Shown one piece after another: positions 10,497 to 20,753 of a stretch of DNA of 45,108 nt. Both the position numbers and the translations under genes were made by a program. Source of the DNA: Penium margaritaceum. Its lineage: Eukaryota; Streptophyta; Zygnematophyceae; Desmidiales; Peniaceae. The number at the start of each line of letters is the position of its first letter. Position 1 is the stretch's first letter. Under the pieces are notes generated by a model. It saw only the letters and a program-made list of their open reading frames with translations, searched no databases and had not been told where the DNA came from. The stretch lies in assembly GCA_023375785.1 (NCBI GenBank), contig SZWC01002424.1, positions 145,453 through 190,560 of the forward strand, given 5' to 3'.

Positions 10497-11680
10497 GGAA
10501 GCTCTTTCCAGGGTCTTTGTAGTGCTTAAGTTTGCTCACATAGAACACCCGATGAGCTTGCAAAGTGTCGAGGAGTTTGAGTCGCGCAACCACGGGGGTT
10601 TGCATGCACTCCATCTCAAATGGTCCCACCCATCGGGGTTTCAGCTTTTAACAGTTGGCTCCATGGAGTTTGATGTTTGCAGAGCTGAGAAGGAATGTGT
10701 TGCCAACGGCGAATACGTTGTCGCTGCGATGTCCTTCACCTATTCCCTTCATCGTTGCTTGTGTCTTTGCGAGTGTCTGTCGTGTTTCCTTCCTGATGGT
10801 GGTGAAGTCTCGGCGTTGAACGACGACAGTGGGAATGTTGCTACGACTTTATAGTCTGGCTGTTGTGGCGGGAAGTTTTCCATATACCACTGTAAATGGA
10901 TTTTTACCTGTTGCAGTGGAAATAGCTGAATTGTATGCGATTTTGGCGGTTGAGAGTTTTTCTGCCCAATCCGTCCCGTGAGGTTCGCATGGTGTTCGGA
11001 GAAGCTGTTCGAGCGTTTGATTGGTTTGCTCGGTTTGACCATCGGTTTGAGGATGAAACACAGTCGCAATTTTAATTCTGTTGCCATAGCGAGTCGTCAG
11101 TTCATACCAAAAGCGCCTGGTGAATCGACCGTCTCTCGTGATGATTCTCGGTACGCCGTGTAGGCGCACGATATTGTTTAGAAACAGCTGTATTCTTCCC
11201 TCGGCGGTGACGGTGATCATTGTCGGAATGATTTGGGACATTTTGGAGACCCTATCGACGACCACAAGGATTGCGTCATATCCCTTGGATGTGACCAAAA
11301 ACCTTGTGACGAATTCCTTAGAGATGTTAGCCCATGACTTCGTCGGAACAGGGAGCGGTTGTAGGAGTCCGGGTGACCGTGTGCGACAAGATTTGTCGCT
11401 GACATGTGTCATAGGTTTTGCAAAAGTTGGCCACATAGGATTGCATCTTGTCCTACCAATAGTTTTTTGCCACCTTCTTCAGCGTCTTGTACTCTCCAAA
11501 GTGACTAACTGGTCACGTGTCGTGGCACTCTTCGAGAAACATATGGCAAAGTTCATCGCTTGGAGGGAGGACCACTCGGCGAGTGAAGCGTCGCTGCCAA
11601 TAGGGTGCGTCAAACCAGGATTTTGTTTTGTCATATCCGTCGTGATGGCCGTAGCCTTGTGAAAAAGGTTGCTCAAGGGA
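10497..11680 (-). pseudogene. Integrase of gypsy A
   Basis: Integrates the element cDNA into chromosomes. The HHCC zinc-binding module reads near 11560-11400 (ECHDT, PVSHFGEYKTL, then FCKTYDTCQR, where a Tyr replaces the expected first Cys of the CX2C pair). The catalytic core in the 10849-11436 frame keeps the first Asp (ILVVVDRVSKM), second Asp (ITRDGRF) and Glu (TDGQTEQTNQT). After a frame change the C-terminal module continues at 10860-10497 with KLKPRWVGPFEM and AHRVFYVSKLKHY, the GPF-like motif of Ty3 integrases. Stops in the zinc finger, a stop before KLKPRW and the frame change make it nonfunctional. Confidence 0.85.
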
Positions 11681-12290
11681 CGGGTCTCACTGTAGTTGTA
11701 GCATTGCTACCTCAGCCATAGAATCTGGTCGGCGTTGTACTGCGTCTGTCGGATTGATTTTGCCTGGCCGATACTCGATATCATAGTCAAACTTAGATTC
11801 AAAGAATTCCATCCATCGGGTTTGGCATCAACTAAGGTCCGGCTACGTCTTTAAATATTTTAACGCGTGGTGGTCGGTGTGCACGATGCATCAGCAACAC
11901 TTCATGTAGCATTGCCACGTCTTGAACGCGTGCATGACTGCAACATCTCTATCTCGTGTATTGCGGTGTTTAGTTCCGGTCCTCGCAGTTTACGAGACAT
12001 GTAGGCGCCCAGTTGTTCGCCATTGCTGTGGTCTTACAGAAGGACTGTGCCAATGGCTTGGTCTTGTGCATCCCTGGCCAATACATAGTCGACCGTTGGA
12101 TCGGCTAGTTGTAGGGCTAGCGCCGAGGTCAGAACGTCCCGCAAATTGGTGAACGTTTTTTGTACGATGTCTCCCCGATGCCACTCGTTTTCTTTTCGAG
12201 TGAGATCGGAAGGGGACACCGACACTCGGGCGTAGTTCCCTACAAATTGTCGGTAGTAATTGCAAAAGCCAAGGAAGACTTCGATTTCTC
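11681..12290 (-). pseudogene. RNase H region of gypsy A
   Basis: Continues the RT frame with a tether segment, then VDYVLARDAQDQAIGTVLL (around 12034-12090), the first RNase H strand with its Asp but with RDAQ where related elements have DAS. Weaker pieces follow at 12030-11700: GAYMSRKL, LNTAIHEIEML, then frame changes. It would degrade RNA in RNA/DNA hybrids during reverse transcription. The second half is hardly recognisable, so I assign it mainly by position between RT and integrase. Confidence 0.65.
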
Positions 12291-13166
12291 GAATGTTGGT
12301 CGGTGTTGGCCAATCATCGACTGTTGCCACTTTTTTTGGACCCATGGTGATCCGTCCACTATTGATGGCGTAACCCAAAAACTCGATGGAATGACGATAG
12401 AAGTTGCATTTTGAGGTCTTTCCAAAAAAATCTCTCTGTAAAAATTCAAGGACTTTTTTAAGATGTCCATCGTGCTCCTCTGGGGTGCGGCTGTACACCA
12501 GAATGTCGTCGAGGGACACCATGATAAAATCATTGAGGTATGGGCAGAAAATTTTGTTCATTACTGTCATGAACCTTGTCAAGGTATTTGTTAGTCCAGA
12601 TGGTATCACCGTGAACTCAAAATGCCTGTAGCGGGTTCGGAACAGTATCTTGTCGATGCCGGCGTCTACCACGCGTATCTACTGATATCCGTAAGGTGAT
12701 TTGATTTGTTGACAATTCGAGCCCCTCTAGGTTGGTCGAAATTTCATGTGCTCGGGGAAGAGGGTAGGGGTTCGTGATGGTAGCGTCGTTCAACGTCGGA
12801 GAGTCCGCGCACATCCGCATCTCACCAGTTTTCCTTTTGACGAATATTACTGGTGCAACGTATGGTGACGTGGATGGGCTGATGAATCCTTGACCGAGCA
12901 TCTCGTCNCCGTAAGGTGATTTGATTTGTTGACAATTCGAGCCCCTCTAGGTTGGTCGAAATTTCATGTGCTCGGGGAAGAGGGTAGGGGTTCGTGATGG
13001 TAGCGTCGTTCAACGTCGGAGAGTCCGCGCACATCCGCATCTCACCAGTTTTCCTTTTGACGAATATTACTGGTGCAACGTATGGTGACGTGGATGGGCT
13101 GATGAATCCTTGACCGAGCATCTCGTCAAGTTGCCTTTTCAGCTCAATAAACTCGTGATCACTCAT
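12291..13166 (-). pseudogene. Reverse transcriptase of gypsy A
   Basis: Copies element RNA into cDNA. Starting near 13166 the minus strand reads FIELKRQLDEML, SPYVAPVIFVKRKTGEMRM (fingers) and PYPLPR. The 12034-12672 frame follows with FEFTVIPSGLTNTLTRFM, MVSLDDILVYS and CNFYRHSIEFLGYAI, the Ty3/gypsy RT series. The catalytic box is SLDD rather than YLDD, so the aspartates remain but the Tyr is lost; FGLTNAP-type residues are also altered. The fingers region is present twice because of the gap duplication at 12689-13127. Confidence 0.88.
12689..13127. other. Assembly artefact: single-N gap (12908) between identical 219-bp copies
   Basis: 12689-12907 and 12909-13127 are identical as read, separated by one N at 12908. 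Both carry the RT fingers of gypsy A. The same signature occurs at 479/883, so these are most simply unmerged overlapping contig ends. The true locus is probably 220 bp shorter. Confidence 0.9.
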
Positions 13167-13178
13167 CTAATTGGCCCC

Positions 13179-13390
13179 TCAAATTGAAGACCTGCCGCTT
13201 GGCTTTAGTTCGATTGAATGGTCAATGTCTCGCCGAGGAGGTAAGGTTATTGGGAGTTTGTTGGAGAAGACGTTCAGAAACTCTGGGAGGAGTGGTGCAA
13301 ACTCCTCAGGTACCATTACGAACTTTGTTGATGCCGATGAGGCCGATGATGAGTCAGCTGCTACCACTTCTGCCTCTTCCACTGGCATTT
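13179..13390 (-). pseudogene. Protease-RT linker of gypsy A
   Basis: A short open frame carries a Ser/Ala-rich stretch, then LLPEFLNVFSNKLPI and PPRRDIDHSIEL, the conserved connector just before RT in gypsy polyproteins (an LPEF..VF..LP..LPP..DIDHSI pattern). No protease DSG motif was found upstream and the coding signal ends near 13390, which I take as the 5' truncation point. Confidence 0.75.
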
Positions 13391-13869
13391 ATGGCCAATC
13401 ACCTCTCAACAATACACTCATCATACAATGTACATGTCAAATATAAACCTTTGGAAATCTCATGGTACCTTCGTGGAAATTACGTTACAATTCACTTTAC
13501 TACATATTTTCATACATATTAGCATGTATTTGTATGCCTTAACATCCAAAAACTTAGAAGGTTGTTAATCAAAATGTAAAACTCAACAAAAACCATGCTT
13601 TCTTTTTCCACAACTCTGTTTATAGTCCCCTTAAACAGACGTACATTTTTCCTCGTAACCTAAAGATGCTACTATTGTAAAATAATCAAAACGCCTATTA
13701 TTGGACGCGGAAGTAGGTAGAGACACAATCGACATCGTGTTATTTTGGTGTTAATGGGTTATATCTTTTCTCTTTTACAGGCTCCCACTGGGTCCCGCAA
13801 TAGCGGGACCCAAAAGGTTCCCTTTTGTCGGAGAGGGGGGGTTTATATCCCCCACTAAAATCCCTCACA
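13391..13869. other. AT-rich spacer without genes
   Basis: No ORF or repeat recognised, apart from a hairpin GGGTCCCGC-aata-GCGGGACCC at 13790-13811 just upstream of the fold-back units. Confidence 0.5.
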
Positions 13870-14262
13870 CACCTTTTATCGATCATCATATGTGTGGCGA
13901 TGATCAATACCGTTGATCGTTGATCGTCGATTGTCATAGATCGGTGATCGACAACGTTTTCCCCAACATTGTCTCCGAATGTAGTTCGTGTATTTTTGAC
14001 GTGTCTGTCGGATACACTTACCATAGACACTCCCCCAATACACTTTATCCTTTTGGGGGGGATCTCCGGCTCCCATGTTGCCCCCCGCCCAAAGGATGAA
14101 GGGTATTGGGAGAGTATCCATGGTAAGTGTATATGATGGACACGTGAAAATACACTAAGTGTATCGTACACTTAGTGTATACAAGTAACAGTTGTGTGAT
14201 ACACAACCCAGCAACACAACCCCAAAACACTCATCGCTTCTAGGGAGAGATGGAGTCCCGAC
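13870..14262. repeat. Fold-back unit 1
   Basis: A GATC-rich stretch is followed by a long imperfect hairpin. The left arm (about 14011-14057, GATACACTTACCATAGACAC onward) is complementary to 14089-14132 across a GC-rich loop. The unit then has a short palindrome around TACACTTAGTGTA and a tail ending GATGGAGTCCCGACTATG. It is the first of three related units. Confidence 0.75.
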
Positions 14263-14721
14263 TATGTGGTTACCAGTGTGCAACATGGTTTCCGCACATA
14301 TGGATGTCATTGACTACTTGACGCTCATCGATCGTCGATTGTTATCTATGTATAGAGGATCGAATTGTAAATTTTCGATCGTTGATTTTCATAGATCGAT
14401 AGTCGACAAGTGTTTTTCTACATCTTTTCAAAATACACCTTGTGTATTTTTCATGTGTCCATCGGATACACTTACCATACACACTCCCCCAATACACTTT
14501 ACCCTTTTGGAGGGTCTCCCGCTCCCATGTTGCCCCTCCCCAAAAGGGTAAAGTGTCTTGGGGGAGTGTCAACGCTAAGTGTATCTGACGGACACGTGAA
14601 ATTACACTAATTGTACAGTACACTTACTTTATTCAACCAACGATTTTGCAATACACAACCCAGCTACACAACCCCAATACACTCATCACTTGTGGGAGGG
14701 CGGGGGAGATGGGGTCCCGAA
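14263..14721. repeat. Fold-back unit 2
   Basis: Same architecture as unit 1. It begins with the GTGGTTACCAGTGTGCAACA block, then GATCGAT-rich DNA, then the clearest hairpin: 14465-14510 pairs with 14540-14585, and pairing extends outward through GTGTCC/GGACAC to roughly 90-nt arms. It ends GGGGTCCCGA, where a MITE is inserted. Confidence 0.8.
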
Positions 14722-14723
14722 TA

Positions 14724-15235
14724 CCCTAAAAACTTTGAATTCGATTATTTACCTGTTGCATAATTAATTCGACGAGTCTTTCACCGGGTTTGAATTATTT
14801 AGATGGCATGTATGAATTCAACAAAATACCAGGGGGTGCACTTTGAATTCGACGAAAGTCTGTGTTCACTTTTCTTTTCGACGAAACAATCGACGCTCGA
14901 GTGTCTGAATTGTCAAAACCCGACTGTTGGCTCGCTCGATGCCATGGAAGGGTCCTCGCCATGGTGGCGAGGACCCTTCTATGACATCGAGCCAGCCAAC
15001 AGCGGTGGTTGAACACCGTTTACAAAAAAAAAAGCAGGTTTCGATGATCATCCCATACAAAGTTGTGTACGGACCCGAAATATGAGGAAGGCAAAAATTT
15101 AGGGACGGAGCGTTGATTTCGACAAATAATTTTTGTAATTATTTTGGTGGTACCTATGAATTTGATGAAAGTTAATTTTTGACGAAATTCGATGTGGGTA
15201 AACATAATTAACATCGAAATCAAAGTTTTTTAGGG
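14724..15235. mobile_element. Tc1/mariner-type MITE (512 bp)
   Basis: The terminal inverted repeats are CCCTAAAAACTTTGAATTCG on the left and CCCTAAAAAACTTTGATTTCG on the right (read inverted), flanked by TA on both sides (14722-14723 and 15236-15237). The equivalent junction between units 1 and 2 (CCCGACTATGTGG) lacks the element and has a single TA, so it serves as an internal empty site. The interior has GAATTCGACGAAA motifs in both halves and a central 75-bp hairpin. No transposase. Confidence 0.85.
14926..15000. repeat. 75-bp near-perfect hairpin inside the MITE
   Basis: GTTGGCTCG..., reading into AGGGTCCTCGCCA, is mirrored by TGGCGAGGACCCT, reading out to ...GCCAGCCAAC. Arms are about 36 nt with few mismatches and almost no loop. 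It lies near the middle of the 14724-15235 MITE. Confidence 0.9.
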
Positions 15236-15237
15236 TA

Positions 15238-15690
15238 TGTGGTTACCATTGTGCAATATGGTTTCCGCACATATGGATGTCATCGACTTGTCGACGGTCG
15301 TCGATCATCGATTGTCATCTATGTAGAGATGATTGAATCGTACATCGTTGATCGTACATTGTCATACATCAACGGTCAACAAGTGTTTTTTTGACATCTT
15401 GTCAAAATACACTGTGTATCTTTCACGTGTCTGTCTGATACACTTACCATAGACACTCCTCCAATACACTTTACCCTTTTGAGAGGGGGGAGATCTCAGG
15501 CTCCCATGTTGCCCTTCCCTCAACAGGTAAAGTGTATTAGGAGATTGTATATGATGTGTGTATCCGACGGACAAGTGAAAAATACACTAAGTGTATAGTA
15601 CACTTAGTGTATTCAAGTAACGGTTGTGCAATACACAACCCTGCTACACAATCCCAATACACCCATCGCTTTTGGAGGGGTGGTTGAGGA
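15238..15690. repeat. Fold-back unit 3
   Basis: It repeats the GTGGTTACCATTGTGCAATA start, the GATCGATTGTCAT block, a hairpin (left arm about 15437-15480, right arm about 15522-15564), the TACACTTAGTGTA palindrome and a final CATCGCTTTTGGAGGGG. The hairpin is more eroded than in unit 2. Confidence 0.75.
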
Positions 15691-15920
15691 GATGCCACCG
15701 ACAAAAAAACACTGCAACAATTGCAAAAGTACGTTTGTTATGAAGCTTCCATTCTTTTGTGTCCTACAATTATGAAATTAAACACCCATTCTACAACAAT
15801 AACCAATCGGAAGGTATGAAGACATATATACGTCTACTATACATCAAGACCGGAATATCATTTTATTTGTTTTTCCCTAGCTAAATAATTACATTAATTT
15901 TCCAAGGCACAAGTATCATA

Positions 15921-16326
15921 CCTCCCTGATTCTTGAATTCACATATAGTGTTTTGAAATCTAGTTGAAATTCATTGAAAATCTAGCTCGATGAATTCAAG
16001 AAGCCACATAAATAATTCAATTCAATGTTCCCTCATACATTCTCTCATTGATTTACATAGCATTGGTTCCTACATGTGCATAAATAGGATGCATACACAA
16101 GTGAAATTAATCTACATAGCTTGGGAGCCATAAGCACCACTGATCAACATAGAAAAACACGACATATACAAGACCTTGGACATGACTTCATTGAATTCAG
16201 GGGTCTCAAAATCCACCAATTCGATCAAATTGGATAACCTAAATAACTCATTCCAACATACATTGTTGAAATCAAGGATCACATAATTCATCAAATCTAA
16301 ATTGTTGAATTCAAGAACCAGGGGGG
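15921..16326. mobile_element. Stowaway-like MITE (406 bp)
   Basis: Inverted ends CCTCCCTGATTCTTGAATTC and CCCCCCTGGTTCTTGAATTC (right end read inverted) agree at 18 of 20 positions and are flanked by TA (15919-15920 and 16327-16328). The interior repeats TTGAATTCA-type motifs and encodes nothing. The related repeat copy at about 16960-16990 runs from TTTTCCA to ATTCAGGATTTCA without the element, giving a paralogous empty site. Confidence 0.8.
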
Positions 16327-16730
16327 TATATACATTCAAAATTTCAGATATTACAGTACAAGTGTAATAATTTCCCATTTTTTATAATCTAAAGAATTCC
16401 TTTAGCATGGAATGACAACAATCACATATGGATGTCCTTCGTATTTGCAACTGGGGTCAGTTCTTTGGCTAGTCTAGCACGGTTGGGTCCGATCCCTGTT
16501 GACCGTAGCGATTGGACCCAACCGTAATGACCATACCTTCCTTATTGGTGTCACTTTCCGGATCCCGTAATGTCCGGTTTGATGTTTATGAAAAAGTCCC
16601 AGGATTTGCAGTCTGGCTGATTTGCAGTCCAATTCTGACACCCGCTAGAATCTTCGCTTCATCATCGATGGACCCGTCAGATTAATGACCAGATCACTAC
16701 TCACGATTTTCTTACAACATCTTTTGGCCA
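16327..16730 (+). repeat. Direct repeat, copy 1
   Basis: About 400 bp shares roughly 80% identity by eye with 16979-17375 at a constant offset of 653 bp through most of its length (645 at the end). Shared blocks include AGTTCTTTGGCTAGTCTAGC and AGGATTTGCAGTC. No coding potential. The region between the copies contains the palindromes GGTTAC-tat-GTAACC (16747-16761) and CTCAGTTAC-atg-GTAACTGAG (16794-16814). Confidence 0.85.
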
Positions 16731-16978
16731 CGAACCCACTACAATAGGTTACTATGTAACCCAAAAAGATTCAGGTGTTGCACACAAAGATTACTCAGTT
16801 ACATGGTAACTGAGCAAAAAGAGCATATTTTTTTATCTTGTGGGAAATCCTGATAAACTTTGTTTGTTTGTGACCACATAAGGAAGGAATTCCATGAGTT
16901 TGGCCAATTATGTAGGTTTATAGTAGCATTCCCTACCAATGTTGGCCAATCATATAGGTTTTCCATGCAAAAAATGTG

Positions 16979-17375
16979 GGCTTTATATTCAGGATTTCAT
17001 ATATTGCAGTACAAGTATAAATATTTCCCATGTTTAAGATTCTAAAGAACGTATTTCGCATGGAATGACCAAAATCACTTACGGATGTCCTTTGTATCTG
17101 TAGCCGGGATTAGTTCTTTGGCTAGTCTAGCACAGTTGGGTCCAATTCCTACTAACCATAGCGATTGGACCCGGCCGTAATGTCCGTGTCTTCAGGACTG
17201 GCGTCACTTGGCGGATTCCGTGATGTCCTGTTTTATGTTTTTTAAAAAGACCCAGGATTTGCAGTCCGGCTGTCCAATTCTGATATCCACCAGAAACTTC
17301 GCTTCGTCATTGGTGGACCCGTCAGAAAAATGACCGATCCACCAATCACGATTTTCTTATAGCATCATTTGGCCA
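16979..17375 (+). repeat. Direct repeat, copy 2
   Basis: The partner of 16327-16730. Neither copy has clear TG...CA ends, so a diverged tandem duplication of about 650 bp is as likely as the LTRs of a small (TRIM-like) element. Confidence 0.85.
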
Positions 17376-17519
17376 AACGAGGCCGCATGCCATGTGTCGA
17401 CAACGCATGACATGCTACGCCCCCTTGCTACAATCACAAACCACTTCGTTTTGGGGTTTGTCATACTAGCGGGGGACGGTTTGTCAAGAGTTTGAGAAGA
17501 GTTTAACAATCCCCATAAG

Positions 17520-17700
17520 TTGAAGGACAAATTGACCTAGGGGCTCGGGTTCATCATATGTCCCAACGCGAGGACCCGCGTTGCAGGATCCATCATCAAT
17601 GGAGCCTAATTGGGGAGGCAACCAATGCGAGGACCCATCAAAAACCCTCGCGACTCGAGTTTGCCGGCTGTTTTTCCAACTGGTCACTTCTCGTCGTGAC
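17520..17700 (-). repeat. LTR fragment related to the gypsy A LTR
   Basis: The plus strand here matches the plus strand of 8285-8440 (for example GAGGACCCGCGTTGCAGGATCCATCA against AAGGGCCCGTATTGCCGGATCCGTCA) at perhaps 60-70%. It is thus in the same orientation as the gypsy A LTR. Ends are not clear; weak similarity may start near 17465. Confidence 0.65.
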
Positions 17701-18721
17701 AAGGACTCGGCCCGCACCATGGGTTGGCAGATCGGCAAGCCAATCATCTAGTCGTCAAGCACCAATCGGGAAATGTGCTTTTACAAGGCAAACCAGCATG
17801 AGACAAGATGTTTGAATTCCGAGGTTGAACACCGATTATTTATTTGTGATGACTCGGCCTTCGCTCTGGTCGGTCAAGGGTTTGCGACAACAATGAACTT
17901 CGCCGGATGGAGAATTTGACAAGGAGGACCTATTCAAAGGGCCCTTTCATCACTATGATCAAATGATAGGGTGCCGTAGCTAATGAGATAAGCCGTTGGG
18001 GCCCTTTCGTTGACAATGGAGCGAAATGGGCTGTCATGTGGAGCTGCTTCATCAAACGCGTTTGTGAGGTAGCTGCCCTAAGTTGAAAGGGAGATTCAAC
18101 TTGCAGCAAGGTAGCAGCAGGCATGTTTGGCTACCAACCTATAAAATAAACAAAGGGAGAATCAGCTTGCAGCAACAGCTTGCACCTGCGGCTGCATGCA
18201 GTGGCAGTGCGCAGTGGTGACATCAATTTGTAGCAGCCGCAAGCTACAACAATAGTGTAGGATTAGCGGTAGAAGCAATAGCAGCAGCACAATAGTAGTG
18301 GCGGCGGCCGTAGCAAAAGAAGCAAGCTTGCGCATTGTTGTTGCTACGCAGCAGCGCTACTATGCAGCACTGCTGCGCAACTGCGTAGAAGCCACACAGC
18401 ACTGCAAAAAAAGCTGCTCAGGGTTGTGCAGCCTCTGTGTAGCAACAAGCAGGGGGTGATGTGGGTACCTCCTCCAGGAGTCCGCGTGATTTCCAAAAAA
18501 CCCGTTGGCGTACATTACGCCAGCGAAAGAAGTATAGCATTTTTTGTTGGCATAAAAAACATACGTCATCGTCAGCTTTGCTGGCGTCATAGTCAGCTTT
18601 GCTGATGTCAGCAAATTTGAGGTCAAAACATCAAACTTTCTAAAATTTTCAACTCCTCGAGAAACGTTTTCACTTTCCTGTTCAAAGATTTTTTATGTTT
18701 GGCCCCACACGAAGTACTTTG
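17701..18721. other. No gene recognised; GCA-rich low-complexity DNA before copia gag
   Basis: About 18110-18460 is rich in GCAGC/GTAGC/CTGCTG-type triplets on both strands. Near-tandem 21-bp units lie at 18565-18585 and 18586-18606 (GTCATCGTCAGCTTTGCTGGC-like). This is where a copia 5' LTR and primer-binding site should be, but I could not match it to any sequence downstream of the copia coding region. Confidence 0.45.
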
Positions 18722-19990
18722 ATGGCGCCCGTGCGTGACAAGAGCAAAGGGCCAGGAGATCCCTCCTCTTCCTCCTCTTCGGGCATCATGAGTCCACGAT
18801 CACAGTCGCTTGCGATCAATGAGCTATATCGGAGATAGGATGACATGCGTCAGCAACAACAGTGGAAGACTTACGCATTGTAGGACATCGTGGAGTTATT
18901 GCGGGGTCGTTCGGGACCCTCACATTAGCCACCAGGAGGATCTACTGGTGGTCTACCATTTTTTTAGCAACCTACGTCCTACACTGCACCGCGGCCTCAG
19001 TACCCCTCATCACAGGTTGACACTTGGGATGAGGAGCAGGTATGGGATGACACAAGCAAGGAAAAAAATCGTGTGCTCAAGGAGCGTCTTTATGAGCTAC
19101 GTCTGGGATCGCAACCTTTCACTCCGCCACCTTCCCACGTCAGCATCAAGTACATCATTTAGGAGTATTCCCTTTGTCGTGTTTCCCTCACTAGTGGTAT
19201 CCCTATACCTCATCCAATACCTCCCGAGCCTGAGGTCGCCCTCCCCATAGAGCGACGACCGAAGGACTTTGAGACACCTCCACCTTTTTATGATACAGAC
19301 GAAGGCTTTGATTCTTGGGAGACCTTGGGATACCATAGCCAATACCAGACTCGCAACGCTCACAAGGTTCAGACAGCAGCAAGGGCAATGCGTGGTCTAC
19401 TGTACTCCATGCCGCGGGAGATTGTGGGTGACTTCCGTCCTTTCTTGGGGGAGACCGGGACGGGGAGTGGAGGTAACCCGCGCCAGGGCTAGGAGCTTGC
19501 CTTGACACTTTTCGTGACGGAGACCCATGCCACGAGGGCGGCCCAACTGCGTGAGTTTCACTCCCTCCGTCAGGGTCCCACGGAGCTTTTCATTGACTAC
19601 AAGAGGTGCATGATGCGCCTTTACACATGCCTTGGCACCGGTGGTGAGACGCAACTAAGGGTACTTGACACCATCATGATGGAGACACACTTGGATCACG
19701 TGAAGCCCTTTACTCGCTTTGACCATATGGCCCTCTCTGACTTGTGAGAGTCTCCATAGTTGCTTCCTTGGGCCCATCGCTACTTCCTCCAGGCCAGGTT
19801 GGCTCATGAGGCTGCTATCGCCCATGAGCAGAGTCTACTTGTTGTAGTAGTGACTGCTACCCCTCCTACGCCTATGTCCCAGTTCACCAGTCCCACTTCT
19901 ATCGCTTCTTCCTCCTCCTCCTCTATCTCGAGTAGCCAAACTCAGGGTGTTATAGTGACTGCATAAGAGAAAAAGGGGAAGAAGTGACGT
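18722..19990 (+). pseudogene. Copia gag
   Basis: Starts at ATG 18722 (MAPVRDKSKGPGDPSSSSSS...) and is broken by a stop after about 38 codons. Later in-frame pieces read VDTWDEEQVWDD, FETPPPFYDTDEGFDSWETLG and AMRGLLYSMPREIVGDF. The 19502-19747 frame has LREFHSLRQGPTELFIDYKRCMM, matching the helical UBN2/retrotransposon-gag pattern (F..L.QG..s...Y...f). A serine-rich tail follows to about 19960. I found no intact zinc knuckle at 20050-20230. The protein would form the particle shell; here it is dead. Confidence 0.7.
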
Positions 19991-20503
19991 GGGAAGGGAT
20001 AATAGTAGCAGCATCAGTAATAGCAACAGTAGCAGTCGGCAAGAAGTGGTAGTGGACGTTCTGTCCACTTCTACAACTATGGAGGTGCTTACCGCTAGAC
20101 GAAGTGCGAGCAACCTCTTGACTGGACTCGGATCATGCATGGCCTTCAGGCGGCGCACATGCAATGGATTTCTTCGAGTGACTGACGGTCGGGGCGCGCC
20201 ACGACCACGAGTGCAATAGACACATCCGTTTCACCAGGTGGCAATGGTGATATGGACCCTCAGGATCGTAAGCTGCTGGCGCTTTGTACTCAGGGAGGTA
20301 CGAGTGCATTTTCACAGCCAAGTGGTCCCGAGACAGGTTCTCTTATTATGTCTATTGCCCATGATGATGCTTGTGGTGGCACTCAATTGGCTTGCGATGA
20401 GGATGGACCTGACGGTACCGACTGGCTTGACGAGTCATAGATCCGTGCTGTTTGTCATTTTCCTGAGTCCTCTGCCAAGCGTCCAGCAAAAGCAGGTTAT
20501 TTT

Positions 20504-20753
20504 GTGGCATGTTTCTCAATGTCGCAGTCTGATCATGAGCCGAGTGGCACCTGGATCATTGACGCTGGTGCCATCCACCACATGATATGTCGTCGTAGTG
20601 ACTTCTTCGTGCTCGGTCCCGTTGCGTCCGTTCCGTCCGTTTGCACAGGGTCTGGTCATTTTTTGCCGGTACAAGGAGTTGGGGTTGTGTGGTTTGATGT
20701 TCCGTCTGGCTCCTTGTACATTTCCGACGTGCTCCTTGTACATTTCCGACGTG
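20504..20753 (+). pseudogene. Copia protease region
   Basis: Reads GTWIIDAGAIHHMICRRSDFF, then GSLYISDVL. This is the copia aspartic protease start (W..DSGA..H), with Ala in place of the usual Ser of DSG, followed by the strand before the gag-pre-integrase domain. The frame is lost at a 22-bp tandem duplication at 20710-20753. Confidence 0.75.

Larger units (their letters stand above)
8163..13390 (-). mobile_element. Ty3/gypsy chromovirus A, 5'-truncated
   Basis: Read downward from 13390 the order is protease-RT linker, RT, RNase H, integrase (HHCC, DDE, GPF-like module), chromodomain, polypurine tract and LTR, which is the Metaviridae/chromovirus order. Gag and protease are missing upstream of 13390, where the sequence turns AT-rich without coding. 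Stops and frameshifts are scattered through pol. A 924-bp hAT-like MITE (9565-10488) lies inside it, and 12689-13127 contains an assembly duplication. Confidence 0.85.
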
